The notes under the pieces were generated by a model, which was given only the letters and a program-made list of their open reading frames with translations, was not told where the DNA came from and ran no database searches. The position numbers were made by a program, and so were the translations under genes. Below, one piece after another: positions 7,343-14,995 of a DNA stretch of 64,000 bases; position 1 is the first letter of the stretch; each line of letters starts with the position of its first letter. The stretch is from JAAYQA01 sp964510345 (GTDB taxonomy: Bacteria > Bacillota > Clostridia > Tissierellales > Peptoniphilaceae): NCBI GenBank assembly GCA_964510345.1, contig CAZEBB010000001.1, forward strand, positions 75,907 through 139,906. The letters run 5' to 3'.

Positions 7343-8182
7343 TTATCGGTATAAGTCAGCTCGTTGGTAGAGCGCATCGACCGTATTTTGACTGCAAGCA
7401 TACCGACCCATGTACATTTGGTCGTTGCTTTTATAATGGCCATGGCAGTCAGACCCGGCCGTTGCGATCAAGTGAGGGTATTCTTTTGCGAATAAGAGAT
7501 AGCGGTTCGCGTCCGACAGATTATGCTTGGAATTGATGATTTCAATTCCGTCTAAACCACAACCAAGCAGATCTTCAAGAATTGAATCGTCCCGTAATGT
7601 CTTGGGGTGTGCACAAACGGCGACACCGCCGCTCTCATGGATCAATTCCATGATGTTACGGTAGTCTAGGACCGTTTTAGGTACGTAGGCAAACTTCCCG
7701 ACGCCGATATATCGTTCAAATGCCTCACCGGCATTTTGTACGAATTTTTTATTGACCATATATTGAGCAAGTTGTCCCCGTCCGATAATTCCCCTTTTTT
7801 TCAGCGCGAATACCTCTTCTTCTTCAATATCAAGACCAAAGTCACGCAGAATCTGTATAATGCTTCGTATGCGGTTGTCTCGCGCGTCCTTTAATAGTTG
7901 GAGTGTTTCGTTCAGATGATCGTTATCGGGATCCATCAAATAGCCCAGAATATGAATCTCTACCATTCGACCGTCTTTTTCCCATGTGGTCCCAAATTCG
8001 ACAGCCGGTACAATATGCAATCCCGCTTTTTTTCCGTAGTGTAACATCTGCTCAATGCCGTCATATGTGTCGTGGTCGCTTAATGAGATCCCTTGTAAAC
8101 CGATACGCGCTGCAAGTTCTGCGATTCGCTTCGGCGATAGCTTTCCGTCCGAGAAATATGAATGCACGTGTAAGTCAAACAT
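7343..8182 (-). CDS. PHP-domain phosphoesterase (YciV / RNase AM-like)
   Basis: This 279-residue protein has the PHP metal-binding motifs in order: LHVHSYFSDG at the N-terminus, SDHDT near residue 34, VPAVEF, a central AHP (in VCAHPKT) and a late GSDCHG. This layout matches the YciV group, which hydrolyses 3',5'-nucleoside bisphosphates and trims 5' ends of short RNAs. Its position directly after the RNase Y gene fits a role in RNA turnover, but that is inference. AGGAGA precedes the ATG. The aminotransferase gene follows 15 bases downstream. Confidence 0.85.
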   Translation of the reverse strand: MFDLHVHSYFSDGKLSPKRIAELAARIGLQGISLSDHDTYDGIEQMLHYGKKAGLHIVPAVEFGTTWEKDGRMVEIHILGYLMDPDNDHLNETLQLLKDARDNRIRSIIQILRDFGLDIEEEEVFALKKRGIIGRGQLAQYMVNKKFVQNAGEAFERYIGVGKFAYVPKTVLDYRNIMELIHESGGVAVCAHPKTLRDDSILEDLLGCGLDGIEIINSKHNLSDANRYLLFAKEYPHLIATAGSDCHGHYKSNDQMYMGRYACSQNTVDALYQRADLYR

Positions 8183-8211
8183 GTTTTTCTCCTATGATCG
8201 ATGAATGAACA

Positions 8212-8234
8212 ACTGCCCGTCATAAAGACGGGCA
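8212..8234 (-). terminator. Probable terminator after rny
   Basis: A 9-bp perfect stem, CTGCCCGTC with GACGGGCAG, five-base loop, lies just past the rny stop. The following TTGTTC is a poor T-run, so read-through into the PHP gene is likely. Confidence 0.6.
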
Positions 8235-8243
8235 GTCGTATTG

Positions 8244-9776
8244 TTATTTTGCGTAGTCAGTTGTCCGCGTTTCGCGAATGACATTGACTTTGATTTGTCC
8301 CGGGTACTGCAGCTCGTTCTCGATCGCCTTGGCAATCTCACGTGCTGTAATCGTCATTTGGTCTTCAGAAATATGCTCCGGTTTGACCATAATGCGCAAT
8401 TCGCGTCCGGCCTGGATCGCAAAAGATTTTTCGATCCCTTCAAATCGATTGGCAATGCCTTCCAAGTTTTCGAGTCGATGGATATAGTTTTCCAACGTTT
8501 CCCGTCTCGCTCCCGGCCGTGCCGCAGAGATCGCATCCGACGCTTGAACGAGTACGGCTTCGATCGTTTGCGGATCGACATCTCCATGGTGCGCTTCGAC
8601 AGCGTGAAGGACTTCCTTGCTTTCCTTATATTTCTTTGCCAACGAGACGCCCAAGTCGACGTGAGGACCTTCCACTTCATGGTCAATTGCCTTGCCTAAG
8701 TCGTGTAGCAACCCGGCTCGTTTCGCAATATTGACATCTGCACCGAGATCCGCCGCCATCATCCCTGCTAGATTGGAGACTTCAACCGCGTGTTTCAGTA
8801 CATTTTGTCCATATGAGGTGCGATACTTCAGTCTACCCAGTGTCTTTACCAGTTCCGGATGGAGTCCGTGAACATTGGCATCATCACATGCCTGTTCTCC
8901 GGCTTCCCGTATGATGACATCCAGCTCCGCTCTGGCCTTTGAAACCATTTCTTCAATTCGAGCCGGATGGATTCTTCCATCGGTAATGAGTTTCTCCAAT
9001 GCGATACGCGCCACTTCTCTGCGTATCGGGTCAAAACTCGATAATACAACCGCTTCCGGTGTATCGTCGATGATGAGGTCGATGCCGGTGAGCGTTTCTA
9101 ACGCCCGGATGTTTCTCCCTTCGCGACCGATGATACGTCCTTTCATTTCCTCATTCGGCAGACTGACTACGGTAACCGTCGATTCCGTGACATGATCCGC
9201 CGCATAGCGTTGAATCGCAGTGGAAATGATTTCTCTTGCCCTTTTTTCAGATTCATCCTTCATCTTTAATTCCGAAGCGCGGATAATCTGTGCATGTTCG
9301 TGCTCGATTTCACCTTTGACTTCGTCTAACAAGATGTCTTTCGCCTCATCTCGGCTTAATTCTGCAATGCGTTGTAATTCATTTTTCTGTTCTTGATATA
9401 GGTGTTCGATTTCCTCTTCAACCGTCGCAATGGATTTTGTCCGTTGCTGCAGTTGCTCTTCTTTCTTTTCCAGCGATTGGTACTTTTTATCTAATGATTC
9501 CTCTTTAGACAATAAGCGCTTCTCAAGCCGATTGACTTCATTTCGACGCTCTTTATTCTCGCGTTCCTGTTCCGTGCGAAGGCGGAAAATTTCGTCTTTC
9601 GCTTCGAGGAGAACCTCTTTTTTGCTCGCTTCAGCGGTTCGACTGGCCTCATTGATGATGTCTTGTGCCATTTTTTCTGCGGAACCGATTTTTTTCTCAC
9701 TGGAAGATTTACGAAGAAAGTATCCGACTAAAATACCGGCGGCTATACCAAGAAGTACAAATATTACTTTATCCAC
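8244..9776 (-). CDS. rny: Ribonuclease Y
   Basis: RNase Y is the membrane-bound endoribonuclease that starts mRNA decay in most Bacillota. The 510-residue protein has an N-terminal membrane anchor (about 4-20), a long charged coiled coil (about 30-190), a KH domain (about 200-260, with IGREGRNIRALE) and an HD domain with HDLGKAIDHE near residue 355 and the later catalytic residues. The start is a GTG at 9776 preceded by GGAGGTG. A recA-rny neighbourhood is usual in Bacillota, but here a five-kilobase recA operon ends shortly before it. Its own promoter is clear. Confidence 0.96.
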   Translation of the reverse strand: MDKVIFVLLGIAAGILVGYFLRKSSSEKKIGSAEKMAQDIINEASRTAEASKKEVLLEAKDEIFRLRTEQERENKERRNEVNRLEKRLLSKEESLDKKYQSLEKKEEQLQQRTKSIATVEEEIEHLYQEQKNELQRIAELSRDEAKDILLDEVKGEIEHEHAQIIRASELKMKDESEKRAREIISTAIQRYAADHVTESTVTVVSLPNEEMKGRIIGREGRNIRALETLTGIDLIIDDTPEAVVLSSFDPIRREVARIALEKLITDGRIHPARIEEMVSKARAELDVIIREAGEQACDDANVHGLHPELVKTLGRLKYRTSYGQNVLKHAVEVSNLAGMMAADLGADVNIAKRAGLLHDLGKAIDHEVEGPHVDLGVSLAKKYKESKEVLHAVEAHHGDVDPQTIEAVLVQASDAISAARPGARRETLENYIHRLENLEGIANRFEGIEKSFAIQAGRELRIMVKPEHISEDQMTITAREIAKAIENELQYPGQIKVNVIRETRTTDYAK

Positions 9777-9843
9777 AATTGCACCTCCTTCGTATTAAAT
9801 TGTCAAGTTGCAATACAATCAAAAATTGGTAACTTACTCTCTT

Positions 9844-9872
9844 ATTCTATTCTTTGGGTGCAGATTTGTCAA
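9844..9872 (-). promoter_or_regulatory. rny promoter
   Basis: TTGACA (9872-9867), 17-bp spacer, TAGAAT (9849-9844), about 68 bases upstream of the GTG start. Confidence 0.85.
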
Positions 9873-9883
9873 CTACAACAAAT

Positions 9884-9906
9884 GGCTAAATATACGTATT
9901 TTAGCC
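9884..9906 (-). terminator. Hairpin that may terminate the recA operon
   Basis: GGCTAAA and TTTAGCC form a 7-bp stem with a 9-base loop, followed on the minus strand by ATTTGTTG. It lies between the last gene of the recA operon and the rny promoter. The T-run is weak. Confidence 0.45.
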
Positions 9907-9942
9907 TTATGTCATATTGTAAAGCGATATTTGTATAATCTT

Positions 9943-9980
9943 CTTGTGATGCAATTTAACAAAATGCTCTAAATCACAAG
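9943..9980. repeat. Inverted repeat downstream of the recA operon
   Basis: Eight-base arms CTTGTGAT and ATCACAAG are separated by 22 bases. It begins seven bases after the stop codon of the last recA-operon gene. It could be part of the 3' end structure. Confidence 0.5.
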
Positions 9981-9987
9981 CCTTCGA

Positions 9988-10668
9988 TCAGATCGATACG
10001 TGATTTCCAATTGATTCGATTGCCTTAACGGACGAAGAATTATTCTCATGACTGACTTCATACACCGTCTCCCCCATATAGGCTAAGTGACGATTGTGCG
10101 TGACGAGAATGATCTGCAGAGAAAACTCTTCTGCGACCTGAAGCAATAATTCGGCGACATTATGTATATACTCTTCGCTGACATGTTTTGCCGGCTCATC
10201 CAGGATGAGGATTCCTTCTACCGGTGGATGATATCGTAGTAAAAAACTGATCCGCAACGCGAGAGATACCACATCGACCACTCCGCCACCTCGTGCATCT
10301 TGCGGCTGAAATGTGCTGGGTGTCCCGTCGATCGTGTCAGCGATCAAGAAATTGGCATTTGTATTGCGACCCGACTCGACGATATCGATCACAAACGAGA
10401 TCTCTTCGGGAAAGACGATGCGCAAACAGCTGGTCACCAATTGCTCAATATGGGTCTTTGACTGTTCACGTGCAAATTCAGACGTCATCTGATACAACTG
10501 AAGGACTTTCGTGAGTTTCTCGTTCTCCTTTTCCAGATGGTCGATCGCATCCCTCGTGCGATTCGCATAGTCTTCAATCGTCTCTTTTTTTGCCTTGTCA
10601 GAGGTATAGCGCTGTTGGAGAGCGGCAATCGATCGGACTAAACTCTCCTCGGTAAACTCCCCGCTCAT
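9988..10668 (-). CDS. Rad50/SbcC-like ATPase, C-terminal half (signature and Walker B)
   Basis: This 226-residue protein is the C-terminal lobe of an SMC/Rad50-type ABC ATPase. A coiled-coil N-terminus (about 1-75) leads to a signature-like segment DARGGGVVDVVSLALR (124-139), Walker B ILILDEP (154-160) with a following D-loop, and the switch histidine H191 in LVTHN. It has no Walker A, so it can only make a complete nucleotide site together with the N-terminal half encoded two genes upstream. Its ATG overlaps the stop of the 77-residue coiled-coil gene (ATGA), which indicates translational coupling. It is the last gene of the SOS-regulated recA operon. The role in DNA end processing is inferred from the SbcD partner. 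Confidence 0.85.
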   Translation of the reverse strand: MSGEFTEESLVRSIAALQQRYTSDKAKKETIEDYANRTRDAIDHLEKENEKLTKVLQLYQMTSEFAREQSKTHIEQLVTSCLRIVFPEEISFVIDIVESGRNTNANFLIADTIDGTPSTFQPQDARGGGVVDVVSLALRISFLLRYHPPVEGILILDEPAKHVSEEYIHNVAELLLQVAEEFSLQIILVTHNRHLAYMGETVYEVSHENNSSSVKAIESIGNHVSI

Positions 10669-10898
10669 TCTTCCGGCAGAAGTCGTTTCGCTTCTGCAAG
10701 TAATGAGGCGATGTCCGCCTCGAGCTTCTCAATTTCTGCGTCCAATAGTTCGGGTTCGATCCCCAGTTCTTGCATTTCTGCAAGTAGCGATTCCTTTTCC
10801 TTTTCCAGCGTTTCCAGACGTGTTTCAGCGCGCACTTTGTTCATTTGCGCCTGCTCGATTTTTTTCTTCAGTTCTTGAATTTCGTGTTCGTAGGCCAT
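10665..10898 (-). CDS. Small coiled-coil protein between the two Rad50-like halves
   Basis: This 77-residue, highly charged protein is one continuous predicted coiled coil, rich in Glu, Lys and Leu heptads (HEIQELKKKIEQAQ ... LEKEKESLLAEMQEL). It has no cysteine and no recognisable enzymatic motif. It begins two bases after the stop of the N-terminal half (with AGAGGT as ribosome site) and overlaps the start of the C-terminal half by four bases. Its place corresponds to coiled-coil arm sequence in an intact SbcC, so it may form part of the arm or a linker between halves. It is in a different frame from both neighbours. Function is unknown. Confidence 0.75.
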   Translation of the reverse strand: MAYEHEIQELKKKIEQAQMNKVRAETRLETLEKEKESLLAEMQELGIEPELLDAEIEKLEADIASLLAEAKRLLPEE

Positions 10899-10900
10899 AT

Positions 10901-12340
10901 TTACCTCTTTTCCAAATGTGACTTGATATGTGAAAGTGCCTCATTGTCGACCGTTTGGAGACAATACGGGCAGCGTCCGGTCTCCTGAAAGGCATGCAAA
11001 TACTCATGACTGACTTTATCCAGGCTTTCTTCCAACTGGTGACACCGTTTTGTGCTTTCACGAATGGCGAGCTCTTGATTTTTCCATTTCGTCCGCAAAT
11101 CCAGCAAAACTCTTCTCTTTCGATCTTTCTCCTGCAATTGATCGATGAGATCCGAAGCGGAAGCCGTTCGCTTCCATGACTCGAGATACCCTTTTCCGAT
11201 CGATAGGCGCTTCTCCGTGTCTTTTGTCTGATCGCGCAGAGTCACAAGTTTCGTTAACCTTTGGAACTGTGTCGATATGCGATCTTCTCTTTCCTGGAGT
11301 TCCATCACCGGGATTTTTAGATAGCGCACAAGTTCCATTGTCTCATCTTTATTATTTTGCCAACGCTTTTTGAATTGCTGCGTCGATTGGTAGCGGCCAA
11401 GTTTCTTGGGCAACTCTGTCTTTTTGATAAACGCTAAGAAATTGGTCGATCGATTGTTCATGGCTTCCGTGGACTGAGTATCACGAAGCATTTCGACATA
11501 ACGTTTCCGCACCCGAGAGAGCTTCATATTTCTTGCTACCGTTATTTCAGCATTTTTTAGTTTCTCACTCGCTTCATCAAGCATTCGATAGGCGTGTAGT
11601 CGACGTCGCAACAAAGCGGTTTGTTCCCCCACATTCGTCCAGCGATCTTTGAGCTGACGGATCGGCGCCATGAGTCGTTTCTTCTCATCAATCTGCACCT
11701 GATAATGTGTGAGTTGACGAATCCGTTGCTCCATTTCATCAAGGTGAGCATATTGAAGAAGCTGTTCGTTCAGCGTCGCTTCCTCAGCATTTAACTGATT
11801 GATTTGCCTGGTATTCTGATTGCGATCCGCGCGGGCGATTCGATGCGCCATGTCGACTTTATAAGTACCGGCGAGTCTTCCAATGGATTCAGCTCGCACG
11901 GTCGGTGATTCTCCTAAGAGGAATGGACCTTCCAACTGAGAGGAAAGGTTTAGAGAGAGGGTGTCCTTCTCACTGATCGGCACCTTGCGGATACCCGTAA
12001 ATTGAAATACTTCTTCTGGAACTTTCACACCAAAGCCTTCAAAACGGATAGGTTCTTTGTTCGGTTCCTGCAAAATGTAGTAGTTCTTTGTCTTGTCGCG
12101 GGCGCGAAGAAGTTCGGATCCATCGTTGAAAATGAGTCGTACATACGTATCTTGCGTGCCGATTCTCATATACTGGGTACCGGCAGGCTCATTAAACAGA
12201 GCCCATCGTATCGCACGAATGATTGACGACTTACCCGCGTCCGAAGCGCCGACGATCGTCGTGAGAAGCGGAGCTAATTGGAGAGTCGTGTCCGTATGGG
12301 ATTGAAAATTGTGGATTTCGACACGCTCAATTTTCTTCAT
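10901..12340 (-). CDS. Rad50/SbcC-like ATPase, N-terminal half (Walker A and CPYC hook)
   Basis: This 479-residue protein is the N-terminal lobe and arm of a Rad50/SbcC-type ATPase. It opens with MKKIERVEIHNFQSH, a strand-loop typical of RecF/SMC proteins. Walker A is GASDAGKSS (31-39), a Q-loop-like SSQLEGPFLL follows (Q135), then a long coiled coil (about 160-450). A zinc-hook-like CPYC (C457, C460) lies 20 residues from the C-terminus. Walker B and the signature motif are missing and are found in the protein at 9988-10668. Its start overlaps the end of the SbcD-like gene by 14 bases. Layout recalls phage T4 gp46-type proteins, but the three-way division is unusual. Confidence 0.87.
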   Translation of the reverse strand: MKKIERVEIHNFQSHTDTTLQLAPLLTTIVGASDAGKSSIIRAIRWALFNEPAGTQYMRIGTQDTYVRLIFNDGSELLRARDKTKNYYILQEPNKEPIRFEGFGVKVPEEVFQFTGIRKVPISEKDTLSLNLSSQLEGPFLLGESPTVRAESIGRLAGTYKVDMAHRIARADRNQNTRQINQLNAEEATLNEQLLQYAHLDEMEQRIRQLTHYQVQIDEKKRLMAPIRQLKDRWTNVGEQTALLRRRLHAYRMLDEASEKLKNAEITVARNMKLSRVRKRYVEMLRDTQSTEAMNNRSTNFLAFIKKTELPKKLGRYQSTQQFKKRWQNNKDETMELVRYLKIPVMELQEREDRISTQFQRLTKLVTLRDQTKDTEKRLSIGKGYLESWKRTASASDLIDQLQEKDRKRRVLLDLRTKWKNQELAIRESTKRCHQLEESLDKVSHEYLHAFQETGRCPYCLQTVDNEALSHIKSHLEKR

Positions 12341-13313
12341 CGCGGCTCTTCTCGCTTTCTATATAGGCAATTCGCGCCATCGCTTCTTCTACGACTTCCG
12401 GTGCGAAATTTTCTGCATTGGCTAAATCTTCCATAATGTGGTAGATATCGTAGCGGTCCAGATCCACATGTTCACGTACCAGCTGCTTAAACTGCTCTAA
12501 ATTTTCCTGTCTCATTTGATTCTCGATCGTCAGTTGCCGAGAGAGCACTTCTTCGCCCGGTTTCGCCGAACGAAGTTGTATATACCGGTAGTCCTTGACG
12601 CCGCCTTTATCGACGTCGAGAATCAGCACTTGTGGAATCCTCTGTAGGTCATAAAGACTATTGCTCGTTCTTAACAAACTACCCGGATTGATAAACAAAG
12701 TTCCTTTTGACTCCGTTGCCTTATAACCGCTGTGATAATGCCCGGAAAGAACAATGTCGGCATCCAGCGGGTTTAAGTCGCCGATAACTGTTTGTGAGAT
12801 GTCTGCAAGAAACGGTTTCTGCAAGAGCATACCGTGTACGATCAGTAAATGGCAGTCTACCGTATCGTCTTGCCGTTTTACATAGAAAGCCTCGCGGTCC
12901 CCACGGTCGATATCATAACGAAAAGGTGCAGCCGAAAGCTGCACCACACAATCACTCTCTAAACGAATCCCATTTTCAGGAATCAGCTCAATATGTCCGA
13001 GCACGTCGAGAAGACCCAACATCGTACGAGGGAGTGTTTTGGGATTATGAGCAAAAATATCATGATTTCCTATCGTTGCATAGACCGGTGTCGGATATGC
13101 AGCCATGATTTTCGCATAGCGGCCTACCGTCATAATGGATACGTCCGGCCGATCAAAGAGATCTCCTCCATGAAGAATGGCATCGACCTTTTCCGTTCTC
13201 GCAATCTCTCCCACTTCCGTCAACTTGGCTTCCAGCGTATCCGGGACATTGTCGAGTCGACTACGCATCGAGGTGGACCTTATATGGGTGTCGGTAAAAA
13301 ATAAAAAGCGCAT
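12327..13313 (-). CDS. SbcD/Mre11-like exonuclease subunit
   Basis: This 328-residue protein is a calcineurin-like phosphoesterase of the SbcD/Mre11 group, expected to act as the nuclease of a Rad50-type complex on DNA ends. Metal-binding motifs are complete: DTH (D8, H10), GGD (49-51), GNHD (82-85), H160 in IVHG, and GHYHSG (H192, H194). The C-terminal part (about 240-328) is charged and probably binds the ATPase arm. Its ATG overlaps the recA stop codon (TAATG), and its own end overlaps the N-terminal Rad50-like gene, so the four proteins are likely made in coupled fashion. It is somewhat shorter than Escherichia coli SbcD. Confidence 0.9.
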   Translation of the reverse strand: MRFLFFTDTHIRSTSMRSRLDNVPDTLEAKLTEVGEIARTEKVDAILHGGDLFDRPDVSIMTVGRYAKIMAAYPTPVYATIGNHDIFAHNPKTLPRTMLGLLDVLGHIELIPENGIRLESDCVVQLSAAPFRYDIDRGDREAFYVKRQDDTVDCHLLIVHGMLLQKPFLADISQTVIGDLNPLDADIVLSGHYHSGYKATESKGTLFINPGSLLRTSNSLYDLQRIPQVLILDVDKGGVKDYRYIQLRSAKPGEEVLSRQLTIENQMRQENLEQFKQLVREHVDLDRYDIYHIMEDLANAENFAPEVVEEAMARIAYIESEKSRDEEN

Positions 13314-14374
13314 TAGAAATCGATCTGCGTCGGTTCATCGACCGCATCATCGGCCGGAATCTCGTACGTAAGGCTCGTCAAGTTATAAATCTCACGGATT
13401 TTTTGCTCGATCTCCATGCTGATCGAAGGGTTCTCGCGTAAGAATTCTTTTGCTCTTTCACGACCTTGTCCAATCCTCGTGTCCTGATAGCTATACCATG
13501 CGCCGGCCTTTTCTATGACGCCACTGTCGGCGCCTACGTCCACAAGGTTTCCTTCTTTCGAAATCCCTTTGCCGTACATGATGTCAAATTCCACCTGCTT
13601 AAAGGGAGGTGCAACTTTATTTTTTACGATCTTTACACGTGTCTTATTGCCGATGATTTGATCGCCTTCTTTGATCGTATCCGCTTTGCGAATATCGAGG
13701 CGCATGGTCGCATAAAAGCGGAGTGCACGACCGCCGGCGGTCGTTTCCGGATTTCCGAACATGATGCCGATTTTTTCCCGCAGCTGGTTGATAAACACGA
13801 GGACGGTATTTGTACGGTTAATCGCTCCGGCGAGCTTACGAAGCGCCTGCGACATGAGGCGAGCTTGTAAACCGACATGGGCATCCCCCATCTCCCCTTC
13901 GATCTCTGCGCGAGGCACAAGGGCAGCTACGGAGTCTACGATGATGATGTCGACGGCATTGGAACGAACCAGCGACTCTGCAATCTCCAATGCCTGCTCT
14001 CCGGTATCCGGCTGTGAAATAACGAGTTCATCGATATTCACACCTAAATTCTTCGCGTACTGTGCGTCCAGTGCGTGTTCCGCATCGATAAATGCGGCGA
14101 TACCGCCGAGGCGCTGTGCTTCTGCCACCATGTGAAGGGCGACTGTCGTCTTTCCGGAAGACTCAGGTCCATAGATTTCGATGATACGACCGCGAGGAAC
14201 TCCTCCGACGCCCATGCCGATATCCAAAGCGATTGAACCGGTAGGTATGACACCGATCTCTAACACAGGCGCATCCCCCAATTTCATGACGGCGCCCTTC
14301 CCATATTGTTTTTCAATCTTTGTGAAGGCCGCTTGTAGGGCTTTTAATTTTTCCGCTTTATCAACTTGACTCAT
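13313..14374 (-). CDS. recA: Recombinase RecA
   Basis: RecA forms filaments on single-stranded DNA, carries out strand exchange and triggers LexA self-cleavage. The 353-residue protein has the full family sequence: Walker A GPESSGKT (69-76), the VDSVAALVPRAEIEGEMGD segment with Walker B and loop L1, and loop L2 starting FINQLREKIGIMFGNPETT. The C-terminus is acidic as usual. The start ATG has GGGG seven bases upstream. A perfect sigma-A promoter with a LexA box precedes it. Its stop overlaps the start of the SbcD-like gene, so recA is the first gene of a five-gene repair operon rather than a single gene as in many relatives. Confidence 0.98.
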   Translation of the reverse strand: MSQVDKAEKLKALQAAFTKIEKQYGKGAVMKLGDAPVLEIGVIPTGSIALDIGMGVGGVPRGRIIEIYGPESSGKTTVALHMVAEAQRLGGIAAFIDAEHALDAQYAKNLGVNIDELVISQPDTGEQALEIAESLVRSNAVDIIIVDSVAALVPRAEIEGEMGDAHVGLQARLMSQALRKLAGAINRTNTVLVFINQLREKIGIMFGNPETTAGGRALRFYATMRLDIRKADTIKEGDQIIGNKTRVKIVKNKVAPPFKQVEFDIMYGKGISKEGNLVDVGADSGVIEKAGAWYSYQDTRIGQGRERAKEFLRENPSISMEIEQKIREIYNLTSLTYEIPADDAVDEPTQIDF

Positions 14375-14406
14375 AGTTTTCCCCGTAGGGCACCACCTTT
14401 CTGATA

Positions 14407-14418
14407 GAACATTCGTTC
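14407..14418. promoter_or_regulatory. LexA box of the recA operon (GAACATTCGTTC)
   Basis: An exact GAAC-N4-GTTC Cheo box lies five bases downstream of the recA -10, covering the expected transcription start. Its 12 bases are identical to LexA box 2 near lexA. Confidence 0.92.
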
Positions 14419-14423
14419 GTTTA

Positions 14424-14452
14424 ATTGTATCCTACTCAAACACCGCTGTCAA
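14424..14452 (-). promoter_or_regulatory. recA operon promoter
   Basis: TTGACA (14452-14447), 17-bp spacer, TACAAT (14429-14424) on the minus strand. It begins just upstream of the pgsA stop codon region and drives recA, the SbcD-like gene and the split Rad50-like genes. Confidence 0.9.
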
Positions 14453-14455
14453 ATC

Positions 14456-14995
14456 TTACAGGTTGGATAAATCCATCACATCGCGGTTTCTCACCAGATA
14501 ATCCACACCGGAGAGCGCCGTCAATAACACAGACAGATAGAACAACCATAAATCGAGTCGAAAACCTCCTAATCCAAAGTAAGGATTCCCGAGTAAAAGC
14601 AGAACGATCGCCGTAAACTGCGTAATCGTCTTGATTTTCCCAAACGGTGAGGCAGCGATCGTGATATTGGCACTGGCGGCAACGACACGAAACCCGGTAA
14701 TGATAAATTCTCGCGCCAAGATGATCATGACCGCCCAACTCGGTATCATCCCTGATTCAGTCAAAAGAATCAAGGCGGCCGTTACCAGCAGCTTGTCCGC
14801 GAGGGGGTCAGCAAATTTTCCGAACGTCGTGATCAAAGAACGCGATCGGGCAATATAGCCGTCCAGCGTATCCGTCAACGACGCCAACAAGAAGAGCATT
14901 GCTGACGGCCAGCCGATTCCCGTAAAGTAATACAGGATCATAAAAGCGGGAATCATCGCAATGCGAAGTAAGGTGAGTTTATTGGCCAGATTCAT
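14456..14995 (-). CDS. pgsA: CDP-diacylglycerol--glycerol-3-phosphate 3-phosphatidyltransferase
   Basis: This enzyme makes phosphatidylglycerol phosphate, the precursor of phosphatidylglycerol, in the cytoplasmic membrane. The 179-residue protein has the CDP-alcohol phosphotransferase motif D-x2-DG-x2-AR-x8-G-x3-D-x3-D, seen as D42, D45-G46, A49-R50, G59, D63, D67, and several membrane spans. Length fits the Gram-positive enzymes. Its start lies 17 bases inside the end of ftsK, so the two genes are coupled. The ftsK-pgsA-recA order is common in Bacillota, often with ymfK-type genes and cinA between, which are missing here. Confidence 0.95.
   Translation of the reverse strand: MNLANKLTLLRIAMIPAFMILYYFTGIGWPSAMLFLLASLTDTLDGYIARSRSLITTFGKFADPLADKLLVTAALILLTESGMIPSWAVMIILAREFIITGFRVVAASANITIAASPFGKIKTITQFTAIVLLLLGNPYFGLGGFRLDLWLFYLSVLLTALSGVDYLVRNRDVMDLSNL

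Noticed and set aside
9988..12340. Frameshifted sbcC pseudogene
   Set aside because: Restart sites are well formed at both junctions and all ATPase motifs remain, so separate genes are more likely; not excluded without relatives.
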